Shown here in pieces: positions 1 to 6,194 of a stretch of DNA of 8,155 nucleotides; positions within the stretch are counted from its first letter, which is position 1, and each line of letters opens with the position of its first letter. The position numbers and the translations under genes are program-made. Source of the DNA: JBCCRH01 sp039208045 (GTDB lineage: Bacteria; Bacteroidota; Bacteroidia; Chitinophagales; Saprospiraceae); contig JBCCRH010000291.1 in assembly GCA_039208045.1 (NCBI GenBank), forward strand, positions 1 to 8,155. Direction: 5' to 3'. The notes under the pieces are model-generated. The model searched no databases, was not told where the DNA came from, and worked only from the letters and a program-made list of their open reading frames with translations.

Positions 1-12
1 GTTTTTTTCATG

Positions 13-260
13 GTCGCAGTCCTACCTATAATTGGAATGCTCTCCTACGTTTTATTTCTGAAGACAAACTATCAGCTACTCAGGTCGCAGTCCTACCTAT
101 AATTGGAATGCTCTCCTACTACTATGTCTAAAAGCACAAAGTATTGGGAAAAGTCGCAGTCCTACCTATAATTGGAATGCTCTCCTACTAAATACCATTA
201 TCATGGCTTTTAATCGTTCAGAATGTCGCAGTCCTACCTATAATTGGAATGCTCTCCTAC
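13..260 (-). CRISPR. CRISPR array 1, leader-proximal end (continues past the left edge)
   Basis: Four identical 36-base repeats lie at 13-48, 84-119, 153-188 and 225-260. On the plus strand each begins GTCGCAGTCCTACC and ends GGAATGCTCTCCTAC. The three unique spacers are 35 bases (49-83), 33 bases (120-152) and 36 bases (189-224), and bases 1-12 are part of a further spacer. The leftmost repeat is not degraded, so the array probably continues outside the window. The adaptation genes and a long AT-rich region lie to the right, so I infer that the leader is at the 260 end and that transcription runs leftward. The crRNA-sense repeat would then begin GTAGGAGAGC and end GACTGCGAC. The repeat has little internal dyad symmetry, so it gives no clear subtype. 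No spacer has an obvious match elsewhere in the window. Confidence 0.97.
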
Positions 261-271
261 CCTTAGCTCCC

Positions 272-279
272 CAAATTTA
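272..279 (-). promoter_or_regulatory. possible -7 promoter box for array 1
   Basis: The minus strand reads TAAATTTG here, an exact match to the Bacteroidota primary-sigma -7 consensus TAnnTTTG. A start about 6-7 bases downstream would fall just before the first repeat at 260. No TTTG is visible at the usual -33 distance, so this could be chance in AT-rich sequence. Confidence 0.25.
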
Positions 280-415
280 CAAAAAATCGTTTATTTATGG
301 GCTTTTGCCGTTTTAACATCTATCATCTGAATGTCAGAGAATAATTTTAACATTTGTTTTCAACAATTTGTACCCCTTTTTATGAAGTCACATTTTGGAA
401 ATAATTGACAAATAG

Positions 416-445
416 ATGTGATTTTTTAATATTAAAAAATCACAT
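416..445. repeat. perfect 30-base palindrome in the leader region
   Basis: The left arm ATGTGATTTTTTAAT is followed immediately by its exact reverse complement, giving 15-base arms with no spacer. It lies 156 bases from the first CRISPR repeat and 211 bases beyond the cas2 stop. It could be a binding site for a dimeric regulator or nucleoid protein, or a hairpin ending the cas operon transcript. There is no clean U-run immediately after it on the minus strand, so it is not a classic terminator. Confidence 0.85.
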
Positions 446-655
446 AAAACTCATTTCCAGACACTAACGCATTTACATTTTTATTTAAAGAATACGTCTT
501 TTAACGTTTTACAGGATTTCTGAAAGTGGTCTCAGCGCTTATATGTTAGCTACTTTCTTTCAGTTTTTTACGCATTACAAATTACAAAAAATAGCTATGT
601 CAAAATTTCGATTTTCATCAAAATTCAGGATTTGCGTATTTCAAATGTTAAAAGC

Positions 656-961
656 TTACACAATTAGCGTATGTTTTGAGCCACTTAGCTCCTCTTTATC
701 TAGCTCATTTTTTCCTAAAACAATTAGTTCTAAAATGGCTGCAATGCTTACTTTAATAATGATCAAGCTATCATTTGGACCTCCCTGCTGAGTGAGGAGT
801 TGCTGGAGGAATTGAACCAACTCTTTCAAAGAACGTTCGTCAGCAATGACCCCTAAAAATACGGATTTATTGATTCTATCTAGCCCATATTCGGTTATTT
901 TCTTGCTAACACGGGTTCTTAGGCTGTCTTTTGTAATGTCATAACAAATTAAATGTGGCAT
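656..961 (-). CDS. cas2: CRISPR-associated endoribonuclease/adaptation protein Cas2
   Basis: Cas2 is the dimeric core that bridges two Cas1 dimers in the spacer-integration complex. This protein has 101 residues, a normal Cas2 length. The first strand reads HLICYDITKD, with the conserved aspartate at residue 8. It is followed by the family pattern RTRVSKKITEYGLDRINKSVF (split here as RTRVSKKITEYGLD and RINKSVF), and a C-terminal strand NDSLIIIKVS ends in ELIVLGKN. The start is an ATG 12 bases after the upstream nuclease stop, so it is the last gene of the operon and the one closest to the array. Residues after about 85 are a charged tail beyond the ferredoxin-like fold. The call rests on family pattern and on the adjacent cas1 and array. 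Confidence 0.95.
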   Translation of the reverse strand: MPHLICYDITKDSLRTRVSKKITEYGLDRINKSVFLGVIADERSLKELVQFLQQLLTQQGGPNDSLIIIKVSIAAILELIVLGKNELDKEELSGSKHTLIV

Positions 962-973
962 AGGTATGGGATT

Positions 974-1921
974 TTAATTTAAGTTTCCTTGCAAATATTC
1001 ATCGTAAACATCATTCAAGCGGTACGCTAATGTTTGCAGATCTGGCAAGTTCAACTGAAAAGTAGCGGCGTGTAGCTTATCATTTTCGGCCAAGACCGAA
1101 TATCGTTCTATCGACTCATCCTTTTGAGTACATAAGATCAGGCCGACAGTAGGATGGATGGTTTCCCTTCGGTATTGTTCATCAAATAGACGGATATACA
1201 TATCCATCTGCCCTATATCACGATGCGTTAAAGCTCCTACCTTCAGCTCAATCAGTACAAAGCATTGCTGCAAGAAGTGGTAAAAAACTAAGTCGATTAT
1301 GACGGTCTTTCCAGAGGCTGTAACCATTCGCTTTTGGCGTTCTACAAAAGCAAAACCATAGCCCAATTCCAAAAGGAAATGATAAATATGATCCACCAGC
1401 GCGGTCTCTAATTGGCGTTCTTTTGGTGCAATAGTGTCCACATGCTCACCCGCAAACTCAAATATATAGTGCTGTTTGTTCAAAAGAGACGACTGTGCTC
1501 GTTGAGCAATTGCTCGCTCATAATACAGTGCTTTAATCTGCCGCTCTAGCACGTGTACTGACCATTGCGCTTTAGCGGCAGCTTTCAAATAGAACAGACG
1601 GGCCTTGGTATCTACTATGCGTAATAGGATCAAATAGTGACTCCAAGAGAGATTAGTGGCTAACATCTCCCACTGTGGAAAATAGCGATACACTAAGCAC
1701 ATGCGCTGCAATTGAGTGGCGGCGAAAAATGCACCATAGGCAGGCTCTAGTTGCTCTGCCAGCGCGTAATAAATTACTTTACTGGTTTGTTGTGTAGTCA
1801 CCCGCTCTTCGTTGATGAGCTTTCCAATAATCCAACATAGCTGTATAGGGTATCGATAACGCTTTTGTTGTTCATATTCAATAAATCGTTTTATTAGTTG
1901 AAGTTTTGCTGAATCAAACAT
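974..1921 (-). CDS. DUF1016/YhcG-type PD-(D/E)XK nuclease embedded between cas1 and cas2
   Basis: This 315-residue protein has the two-part layout of the DUF1016 (YhcG) family. The N-terminal helical domain (about residues 5-140) contains LSWSHYLILLRIVD at 91-104 and WSVHVLERQI at 120-129, both typical of the family. The C-terminal PD-(D/E)XK nuclease domain (about 165-300) contains YGFAFVERQKR, then IIDLVFYH with D210, VLIELKVG with E225 and K227, and GQMDMYIRLFDE with Q238. The catalytic D...ExK set is therefore intact. Family members are DNA nucleases of poorly defined role, often found in defence or mobile regions. Its gaps of 15 bases to cas1 and 12 bases to cas2 indicate cotranscription. 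I am not aware of this family as a standard member of adaptation operons. A role in prespacer trimming, like Cas4 (also PD-(D/E)XK), is inference. Confidence 0.92.
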   Translation of the reverse strand: MFDSAKLQLIKRFIEYEQQKRYRYPIQLCWIIGKLINEERVTTQQTSKVIYYALAEQLEPAYGAFFAATQLQRMCLVYRYFPQWEMLATNLSWSHYLILLRIVDTKARLFYLKAAAKAQWSVHVLERQIKALYYERAIAQRAQSSLLNKQHYIFEFAGEHVDTIAPKERQLETALVDHIYHFLLELGYGFAFVERQKRMVTASGKTVIIDLVFYHFLQQCFVLIELKVGALTHRDIGQMDMYIRLFDEQYRRETIHPTVGLILCTQKDESIERYSVLAENDKLHAATFQLNLPDLQTLAYRLNDVYDEYLQGNLN

Positions 1922-1936
1922 AGAAGATGGAGCGTA

Positions 1937-2920
1937 TTATTCCATCACAGAGCGAATACGAGTGGCGAGTCGCCCTGCCATGAAGTAGATGTGATTTTTG
2001 ACCGTGGATTCTTGATTGATATATGTACGGCTACCCCTCAGAAATTCATTAAATAGCGGGATGATGAAGGCTTTACCCTTCTTATTGAGAAAAAGTCCAT
2101 ACTGATTTTGGGTAAAGAAATCAACCTCTAGCTTCCGCTCTACGCACTGATCGATGAGCAAGCGATCCACCCAAGGTCGAAAAGGCTCAATGAGGTCGAA
2201 GCTCAAAGTTGGCTTTCGGTATTCATCGGTATGGAAAAGTCCCAAATGTGGGTCTAGTCCCGCTGCAAACAATCCTCCTTCTACTACAGAGTAGAGCATC
2301 CCATAGAGATAATTTAAACTGGCGTTGAAAATATCTTTAGCAGGTTGCCGACTGCGTTCTCGGAAGCGATAGCGTTGTGGTAATGCCGCGCCGACAGCTT
2401 GCCAATAGATGCGCGCTATACTCCCCTCCGTACCCATAATTCCTTGCCGCGTCTCCACTACCAGTTTTCCTTCGTACAACTCAAAGTTGTGATTAATACC
2501 ACTGATATTGCTAACAGCTTTTCCCAGCGCACCACTAAGTAAGCCTCTTTGCTTTCGCAAAAACCGTAGGTTTTCGACTTGCCCCATTGTTTTGAGTCGA
2601 AATAGGTCGAGCATCCAGTTCGTTGCTTCTGGTGTATCACTAAAACGCACCTGGTTCCTACGCAGGGTAGCAATCGACTGGAAATAGGGGCTCCAAAGCC
2701 GAGCTTTGGCTTTACCAATTCGATCAAAAAATAGAATGGGTATTTCATGTTGGATCGCTAGCCGAACGGCATCCGCAGTGAGGGTAGCATTAGCGGTAAT
2801 GGCAATACTCTTGAGCTTTTGTGGGCTAATCACACGCACCTTTTCCTCATCGACTGCTACATGAAAAACGCCTGATTTTTTGGCCAGTTTGACACCTTTG
2901 GTATCTAATACTAATTGCAT
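1937..2920 (-). CDS. cas1: CRISPR integrase Cas1
   Basis: Cas1 is the metal-dependent integrase that inserts prespacers at the leader-repeat junction. The protein has 327 residues, a normal full length, with no fusion to RT or Cas6. An N-terminal beta-rich domain (about 1-85) precedes the helical catalytic domain. The likely metal ligands are E165 in IMGTEGSIARIYW, H230 in LGLFHTDEYRKP, and E245 (with D242) in LSFDLIEPFRPWVD. DIFNASLNYLYGMLYSVVE at 196-214 is also a strong Cas1 signature. The start is an ATG 9 bases after the RT stop, and there is no clear Shine-Dalgarno site. It is the second gene of a four-gene minus-strand operon reading towards array 1. The subtype cannot be assigned without a tree. 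Confidence 0.96.
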   Translation of the reverse strand: MQLVLDTKGVKLAKKSGVFHVAVDEEKVRVISPQKLKSIAITANATLTADAVRLAIQHEIPILFFDRIGKAKARLWSPYFQSIATLRRNQVRFSDTPEATNWMLDLFRLKTMGQVENLRFLRKQRGLLSGALGKAVSNISGINHNFELYEGKLVVETRQGIMGTEGSIARIYWQAVGAALPQRYRFRERSRQPAKDIFNASLNYLYGMLYSVVEGGLFAAGLDPHLGLFHTDEYRKPTLSFDLIEPFRPWVDRLLIDQCVERKLEVDFFTQNQYGLFLNKKGKAFIIPLFNEFLRGSRTYINQESTVKNHIYFMAGRLATRIRSVME

Positions 2921-2929
2921 AAGTTAAGG

Positions 2930-3979
2930 TTAAATGTTGTAAGGAAAACCCCGCCAGCTAACCGCACCGAATTCTTCTTGTGGTGGATTAATGGCAGTAT
3001 AAAAGGCATCGCGTAGCGCCATGTACGTCGGATGATTGCGCCGGAGCACAAACCCCGCAAAGCTAAGCCGACCTCGAACTTGCTGCTTCAAGTCTTCGAG
3101 CCACTTGGTCGATAACTGCCCCTGCTCATTCTGAGCGTAAACGGCGCTCTTCAGGTTAGCAATATCAGCTTCGAGCTGCTCCAAATAGCCAGGAGCTAAG
3201 GTTACTTTATCGCTTACCAATAGGCCAGTGATAATTTTCTCGTCATCTGGCTGATACAGCTTTTCTTTTTTAGTATTGATCTGAAAGCCTGCTGCTTTGA
3301 TGATTCTTCGCACGTCATTAATCATTTCTGCATTAATGACGCGCCTAGACGAAAAGCTCATATCATCAGCATATCGACTATAGGCCCAAAGTAAATCATC
3401 GGCAAGTGTATTCAATGCCTTGTCTAACTTGCGGCAAGCAAAATTAGAAAGTACTGGCGAGGTGGGTGATCCCATAGGTAATCGCCCCTGGTAGCAGCAT
3501 AAGTCAGCCAATAAATCGGGTACTTCTCGCTTAAACGAAAAGGGTTTACCCAAAAAGATTTCCAATACATTTTCACGGGTGACGCTGTGGAAAAAGTCTT
3601 TTAGGTCAACATTGAGCAGGTAGGGATTACCCAGGTGCTTTTTGGCATTGGATACTACATTACGACGGTCTTCATCATTACTGACCCCCACAATGAAACC
3701 ATAAGCGGCACTGGATTTTTCAAAATAATAGACACTTTGCAAAAATTGGTTGAGGCGCCCCAATACGCGCTTGAGGTCGTGATTTGGTGTTTCGATTTGG
3801 CGCTCGCCTCCTCCTTTTTTGGGAATACCGAAGGTTTTGTAAGGTGGCTTTTCAGCCAAAAGCATCAGCTTGCGCTGCTCGATATTCAATAATCGGCATA
3901 GCCCACGGATACTGTTGATGCCACAAATAGCGGACTTACGCTGCAAGTGGCGTTGTTTGTTCTGTTTCTTCAAGAGCAA
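2930..3979 (-). CDS. free-standing reverse transcriptase, retron-like, in the CRISPR adaptation operon
   Basis: This 349-residue protein is essentially one RT domain. In order it shows PPYKTFGIPKKGGGERQI (45-62), AYGFIVG (92-98), SNAKKHLG (110-117) leading to LNVDLKDFF with catalytic D125, RLPMGSPTSPVLSN (166-179), YSRYADDMSFSS with D205 and D206, and ITGLLVSDKV (249-258). The NA..H element, the PPYKTF..PKK..G opening, the TG motif after the YADD region and the C-terminal VRGRLSFAGFV resemble retron RTs more than group II intron RTs. The only start before the preceding in-frame stop (4022-4024) other than rare codons is TTG at 3979, so the exact N terminus is uncertain by a few residues. It is the first gene of the operon, 9 bases before cas1. 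RTs beside Cas1 are known to allow acquisition of spacers from RNA, and that role here is inference. Confidence 0.93.
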   Translation of the reverse strand: MLLKKQNKQRHLQRKSAICGINSIRGLCRLLNIEQRKLMLLAEKPPYKTFGIPKKGGGERQIETPNHDLKRVLGRLNQFLQSVYYFEKSSAAYGFIVGVSNDEDRRNVVSNAKKHLGNPYLLNVDLKDFFHSVTRENVLEIFLGKPFSFKREVPDLLADLCCYQGRLPMGSPTSPVLSNFACRKLDKALNTLADDLLWAYSRYADDMSFSSRRVINAEMINDVRRIIKAAGFQINTKKEKLYQPDDEKIITGLLVSDKVTLAPGYLEQLEADIANLKSAVYAQNEQGQLSTKWLEDLKQQVRGRLSFAGFVLRRNHPTYMALRDAFYTAINPPQEEFGAVSWRGFPYNI

Positions 3980-4091
3980 GTAGTTGAAGGATGAAAAAAT
4001 AAGTTCCGTTAATCTTCCTTCTTACCCACAAAGAAAGCTATCGAAGCCATTGCCTCAATAGCCAACTAAAAAACAGCAGATCTAAGTTTAT

Positions 4092-4254
4092 TAGACTTGT
4101 TTCGCCAGCCATCGAATGGCTGCAAGCGGCAAAATTTCGTTCTGCACTGCGTTGAAAAGCCTCGCCAATACTAAGGCATTGTCTGCGTTTTTCGCCTTGT
4201 TCAGAACAAAATTTGCTACGCTTTCGCTCATCCATGACTAGCGGAACAAGTCTA
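4092..4254. repeat. 163-base inverted-repeat-bounded element, copy 1
   Basis: This element begins TAGACTTGTTTCGCCAGCCA and ends in the near reverse complement, giving terminal inverted repeats of 21 bases (4092-4112 and 4234-4254). It matches 6480-6642 over 163 ungapped bases with 11 differences, all transitions. Internal dyads include AGCCAT/ATGGCT (4107-4121) and TTGTTC-A-GAACAA (4197-4209). No target-site duplication is evident. It lies between the hypothetical gene ending at 4252 and the RT start. The terminal TAG, read on the minus strand, is that gene's stop codon. It resembles a MITE or a large palindromic intergenic repeat. It carries no transposase and its short open frame is not conserved as protein. 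Confidence 0.9.
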
Positions 4255-4605
4255 TTCTTCAAACGTGTCGATTAAGTCTTTGAATTGTAGCTTGCTTAAT
4301 TCTAGGCCCATTTCTATTACGTTGACACTATTGTGCTTTTTCAATAAGGATTGAAGCCCTCGCAAAGCAGTGTACAAAGGCTCTCCCACCAAACTTTCTA
4401 GGTCTTTAGAGGTAGTTCGCTTTTGGAAAAACAGGAAGTCCTGAATAGTATCCAAGTGGTCACTATATTTCACTGGATCTTCTACGTACTGAGGGGCAAA
4501 GCTATCAAAGAGCGTTCTAAATAGTGGATACCGAAAAAGTGGGTGCTGTGCTTTGCTTCCAACATTTGGGGCCTCCTTTTCGCAAAAAATTTTTGCTTGC
4601 TTCAT
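4252..4605 (-). CDS. hypothetical protein downstream of the sigma factor
   Basis: This is a 117-residue soluble protein that I do not recognise. I start it at the ATG at 4605, beginning MKQAKIFCEKE, 10 bases after the sigma-factor stop. The longer frame from 4680 would overlap the sigma gene by 65 bases. The sequence looks mostly helical, with HPLFRYPLFRTLFDSFAPQY near residues 21-40 and an acidic end KDLIDTFEE. There is no membrane segment and no cysteine pattern. Tight coupling to an ECF sigma gene suggests a related regulatory role, possibly as a sigma partner, but no anti-sigma motif is visible. The stop codon TAG is formed by the first bases of the 163-base repeat. Confidence 0.7.
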   Translation of the reverse strand: MKQAKIFCEKEAPNVGSKAQHPLFRYPLFRTLFDSFAPQYVEDPVKYSDHLDTIQDFLFFQKRTTSKDLESLVGEPLYTALRGLQSLLKKHNSVNVIEMGLELSKLQFKDLIDTFEE

Positions 4606-4615
4606 TTTTTTATTT

Positions 4616-5152
4616 TTACCGTTCAAAATGTTCGCGAAGTCTCTTTTTGGACCTCGAAATGATCGTTCCAACCGTTCCAATTTTTAATGCTAATTCCGCA
4701 GCAATTTCTTCATAGCTAAAGCCTTCTATGTATAGCGACATTACAGCTGCATCTCGCTCATTTAGGCATTTAGCCAGTTGTTCCTGAAAATCCTTGTATA
4801 CAATGTCAAAACACAGGTAGTCAATCGCAGCGATCTGAGGCCGTTGCACCCCAAAGACATCTTCTAGGCGGTTCACACTTTTTAATTTTCGTTTGTGATC
4901 CAACATCCCGTGCTTAATCATAACATACAGATAAGATGTCCCACGTGCAGCGTATTGTTTCTGCACCTTCTCGGATTTTGTCATTAGGGTGAGATAAAAA
5001 TCCTGCAAAAGATCGCTCGCAAATGATTGATCTTTTCCGAAGCGCATACAAAGTCCCAAGGCGTAAAGCATCAGCGCCTCATGATGCCTTCCATTAATGT
5101 GGGCTACAAAAGCTTGACTATTACGCCAACTAGCTGGTAAAGATTTTTCCAT
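4616..5152 (-). CDS. ECF-type RNA polymerase sigma-70 factor
   Basis: An alternative sigma factor that would direct RNA polymerase to specific promoters. From the ATG at 5152 it has 178 residues, a normal ECF length. A GTG at 5209 would add 19 residues without family character. Region 2 spans about 30-90, with DLLQDFYLTL at 47-56 and the DNA-binding stretch YLYVMIKHGMLDHKRK ending near 89. Region 4 spans about 130-176, with LNERDAAVMSLYIEGFSYEE followed by IAAEL and a recognition helix GTVGTIISRSKKRLRE. It sits in a run of four minus-strand genes (6053 to 4252) just upstream of the RT-cas operon. No recognisable anti-sigma factor with a membrane segment is next to it. Whether it controls the CRISPR genes is unknown. 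Confidence 0.93.
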   Translation of the reverse strand: MEKSLPASWRNSQAFVAHINGRHHEALMLYALGLCMRFGKDQSFASDLLQDFYLTLMTKSEKVQKQYAARGTSYLYVMIKHGMLDHKRKLKSVNRLEDVFGVQRPQIAAIDYLCFDIVYKDFQEQLAKCLNERDAAVMSLYIEGFSYEEIAAELALKIGTVGTIISRSKKRLREHFER

Positions 5153-5253
5153 TACAAAGGATTTAAATTGAAAAATTAAATCACAGTATTTACTCCTTAC
5201 CTCTATCACGTTTCTGCTTGCTTTATTCTTTAGCAGAACGCATTAATTGTTTG

Positions 5254-5685
5254 TTAACTTTTATTTTGCCTGATGGGCATATTTCCTTTACATTCTAGTT
5301 CTTCATGCTCACCTACCCCAAATAAAAAAGCGTCCCGATGTGCCTCTAACAAAATATTCAGCTCTTTGGTATTATTACAAGCCATACTCTTCATGCCAAA
5401 TTGCACCCCATCTAGAGAGGTAAATAAGTATTCGAAGTCAATGGATGCACCAGTATTATATTTTTTTAAATACTTCTTAATCGTTTTCTTAAGCCCTGAG
5501 CGTCGCCCGTTTCTATCGGTAGGCAAGTGGACAAATTCGTTCAGTAATTCCAAGAGAGTCGTATTGTCCACCATAGAAGGTGCTGTTTCTTTTAAGATGC
5601 ATTGGAGTAAGCGATTACAGCTTGTAGCACTTTCTCTTGGGAGTGAGTGTTTTTTCTTAACACCCGAGATGTTTAGCAGTGACAT
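5254..5685 (-). CDS. hypothetical protein
   Basis: This 143-residue protein begins MSLLNISGVKKKHSL from an ATG at 5685 and is not one I recognise. It has a leucine-rich helical stretch (TTLLELLNEFVHLPTDRNG, about residues 42-60), a basic helix (KKTIKKYLKKYNTG, about 66-79), and a tail with four of its cysteines scattered rather than in a metal-binding pattern. No signal peptide or membrane segment is visible. It lies 26 bases after the gene ending at 5712 and 101 bases before the sigma-factor ATG at 5152, so it could share their transcript. The antisense frame at 5273-5749 is a shadow: it lacks family features and crosses two genes. Confidence 0.65.
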   Translation of the reverse strand: MSLLNISGVKKKHSLPRESATSCNRLLQCILKETAPSMVDNTTLLELLNEFVHLPTDRNGRRSGLKKTIKKYLKKYNTGASIDFEYLFTSLDGVQFGMKSMACNNTKELNILLEAHRDAFLFGVGEHEELECKGNMPIRQNKS

Positions 5686-5711
5686 AATTTATTTTCAATT
5701 AGTTTTTTTAA

Positions 5712-6053
5712 TCATTTCCACTCTACGAATCGCTGAAATTGCTGCCTAAGCAGCTCCATACTTATCCCGTCAATCCCATTGTAGCTTTTTTGGTAGGCTA
5801 CAAATTCTAATAAGAACGAGTTTACTAATTCATTAATCTCTTTAGGAGTATACACTTTCTTGTATTTACCCAATGCAAAAATCAATAAGCCTACGTACCG
5901 CTCTGCACAGAGTTGTTCGAGTAGCTGTTGTTGTTCTAGGGCAAGTGGTTGTCTATATATTTGGGATACTTGAACTTTTTCCACACGCCTTACAGCCCCT
6001 TGCCGATAAACAAGAGAAAGCAGTAGTTGTATTACTGGGTGTTGATCGTCCAT
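5712..6053 (-). CDS. hypothetical protein, first of the sigma-factor gene run
   Basis: This 113-residue protein begins MDDQHPVIQLLLSLVYRQG from an ATG at 6053 and is not one I recognise. It appears helical and soluble. A glutamine-rich stretch (LALEQQQLLEQL, about 36-47) is followed by a hydrophobic helix (VGLLIFALGKYKK, about 54-66) and VYTPKEINELVNSFLLEFVA (about 67-86). It is the first gene of the minus-strand run and is transcribed divergently from the small membrane protein at 6195, so its promoter should lie in 6054-6194. I see no TAnnTTTG match there on either strand. It may be a lineage-specific regulator or partner of the sigma factor, but only its position suggests this. Confidence 0.6.
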   Translation of the reverse strand: MDDQHPVIQLLLSLVYRQGAVRRVEKVQVSQIYRQPLALEQQQLLEQLCAERYVGLLIFALGKYKKVYTPKEINELVNSFLLEFVAYQKSYNGIDGISMELLRQQFQRFVEWK

Positions 6054-6194
6054 GCTATAATATGACGATGCTAAGAGTACTATCCTGTCAAGCTAACATT
6101 AATTTTTTTATTTTTTATCGTTGAAAGAAATACTAGGAGTTGGTTCGTCATACATACGAAAGCGCGATTGAAATTCACCAATAAATTAAATCGT

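Larger units (their letters stand above)
261..655 (-). promoter_or_regulatory. AT-rich CRISPR leader / cas2 downstream region
   Basis: This 395-base gap between the cas2 stop and the first repeat contains no convincing gene. It is strongly AT-rich, as CRISPR leaders usually are, and it lies on the side of the array facing cas2. It holds a perfect 30-base palindrome (416-445) and one Bacteroidota-like -7 box near the first repeat (272-279). The leader proper is probably only the 100-200 bases nearest the array. The remainder may be the 3' untranslated region of the cas operon. Confidence 0.6.

Noticed and set aside
520..563. CTGAAAG...CTTTCAG followed by a T-run, as a plus-strand terminator
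   Set aside because: The stem is only 7 bases with a 30-base loop, and no plus-strand gene is there to terminate.
543..791. 82-residue plus-strand frame
   Set aside because: It lies partly antisense to cas2 and partly in the AT-rich leader, has no domain character, and is best explained as chance.
4038..4262. Short minus-strand frame in repeat copy 1, similar in sequence to one in copy 2 (6396-6701)
   Set aside because: The peptides differ at six residues over a stretch with only 11 base changes, so there is no sign of purifying selection at the protein level. The frames run out of the repeat into unrelated flanks. They look similar because the DNA repeat is similar.
4616..5209. GTG start at 5209 for the sigma factor
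   Set aside because: The extra 19 residues show no family features and the ATG at 5152 gives the usual ECF length. It cannot be excluded.
5273..5749. 158-residue plus-strand frame
   Set aside because: It is antisense to the hypothetical gene at 5254-5685. Its composition is low in charged residues and looks like a shadow frame, and the minus-strand run of genes fits the context better.
5873..6124. 83-residue plus-strand frame with a hydrophobic middle
   Set aside because: It is antisense to the gene at 5712-6053. The hydrophobic stretch is the complement of a glutamine- and leucine-rich helix.
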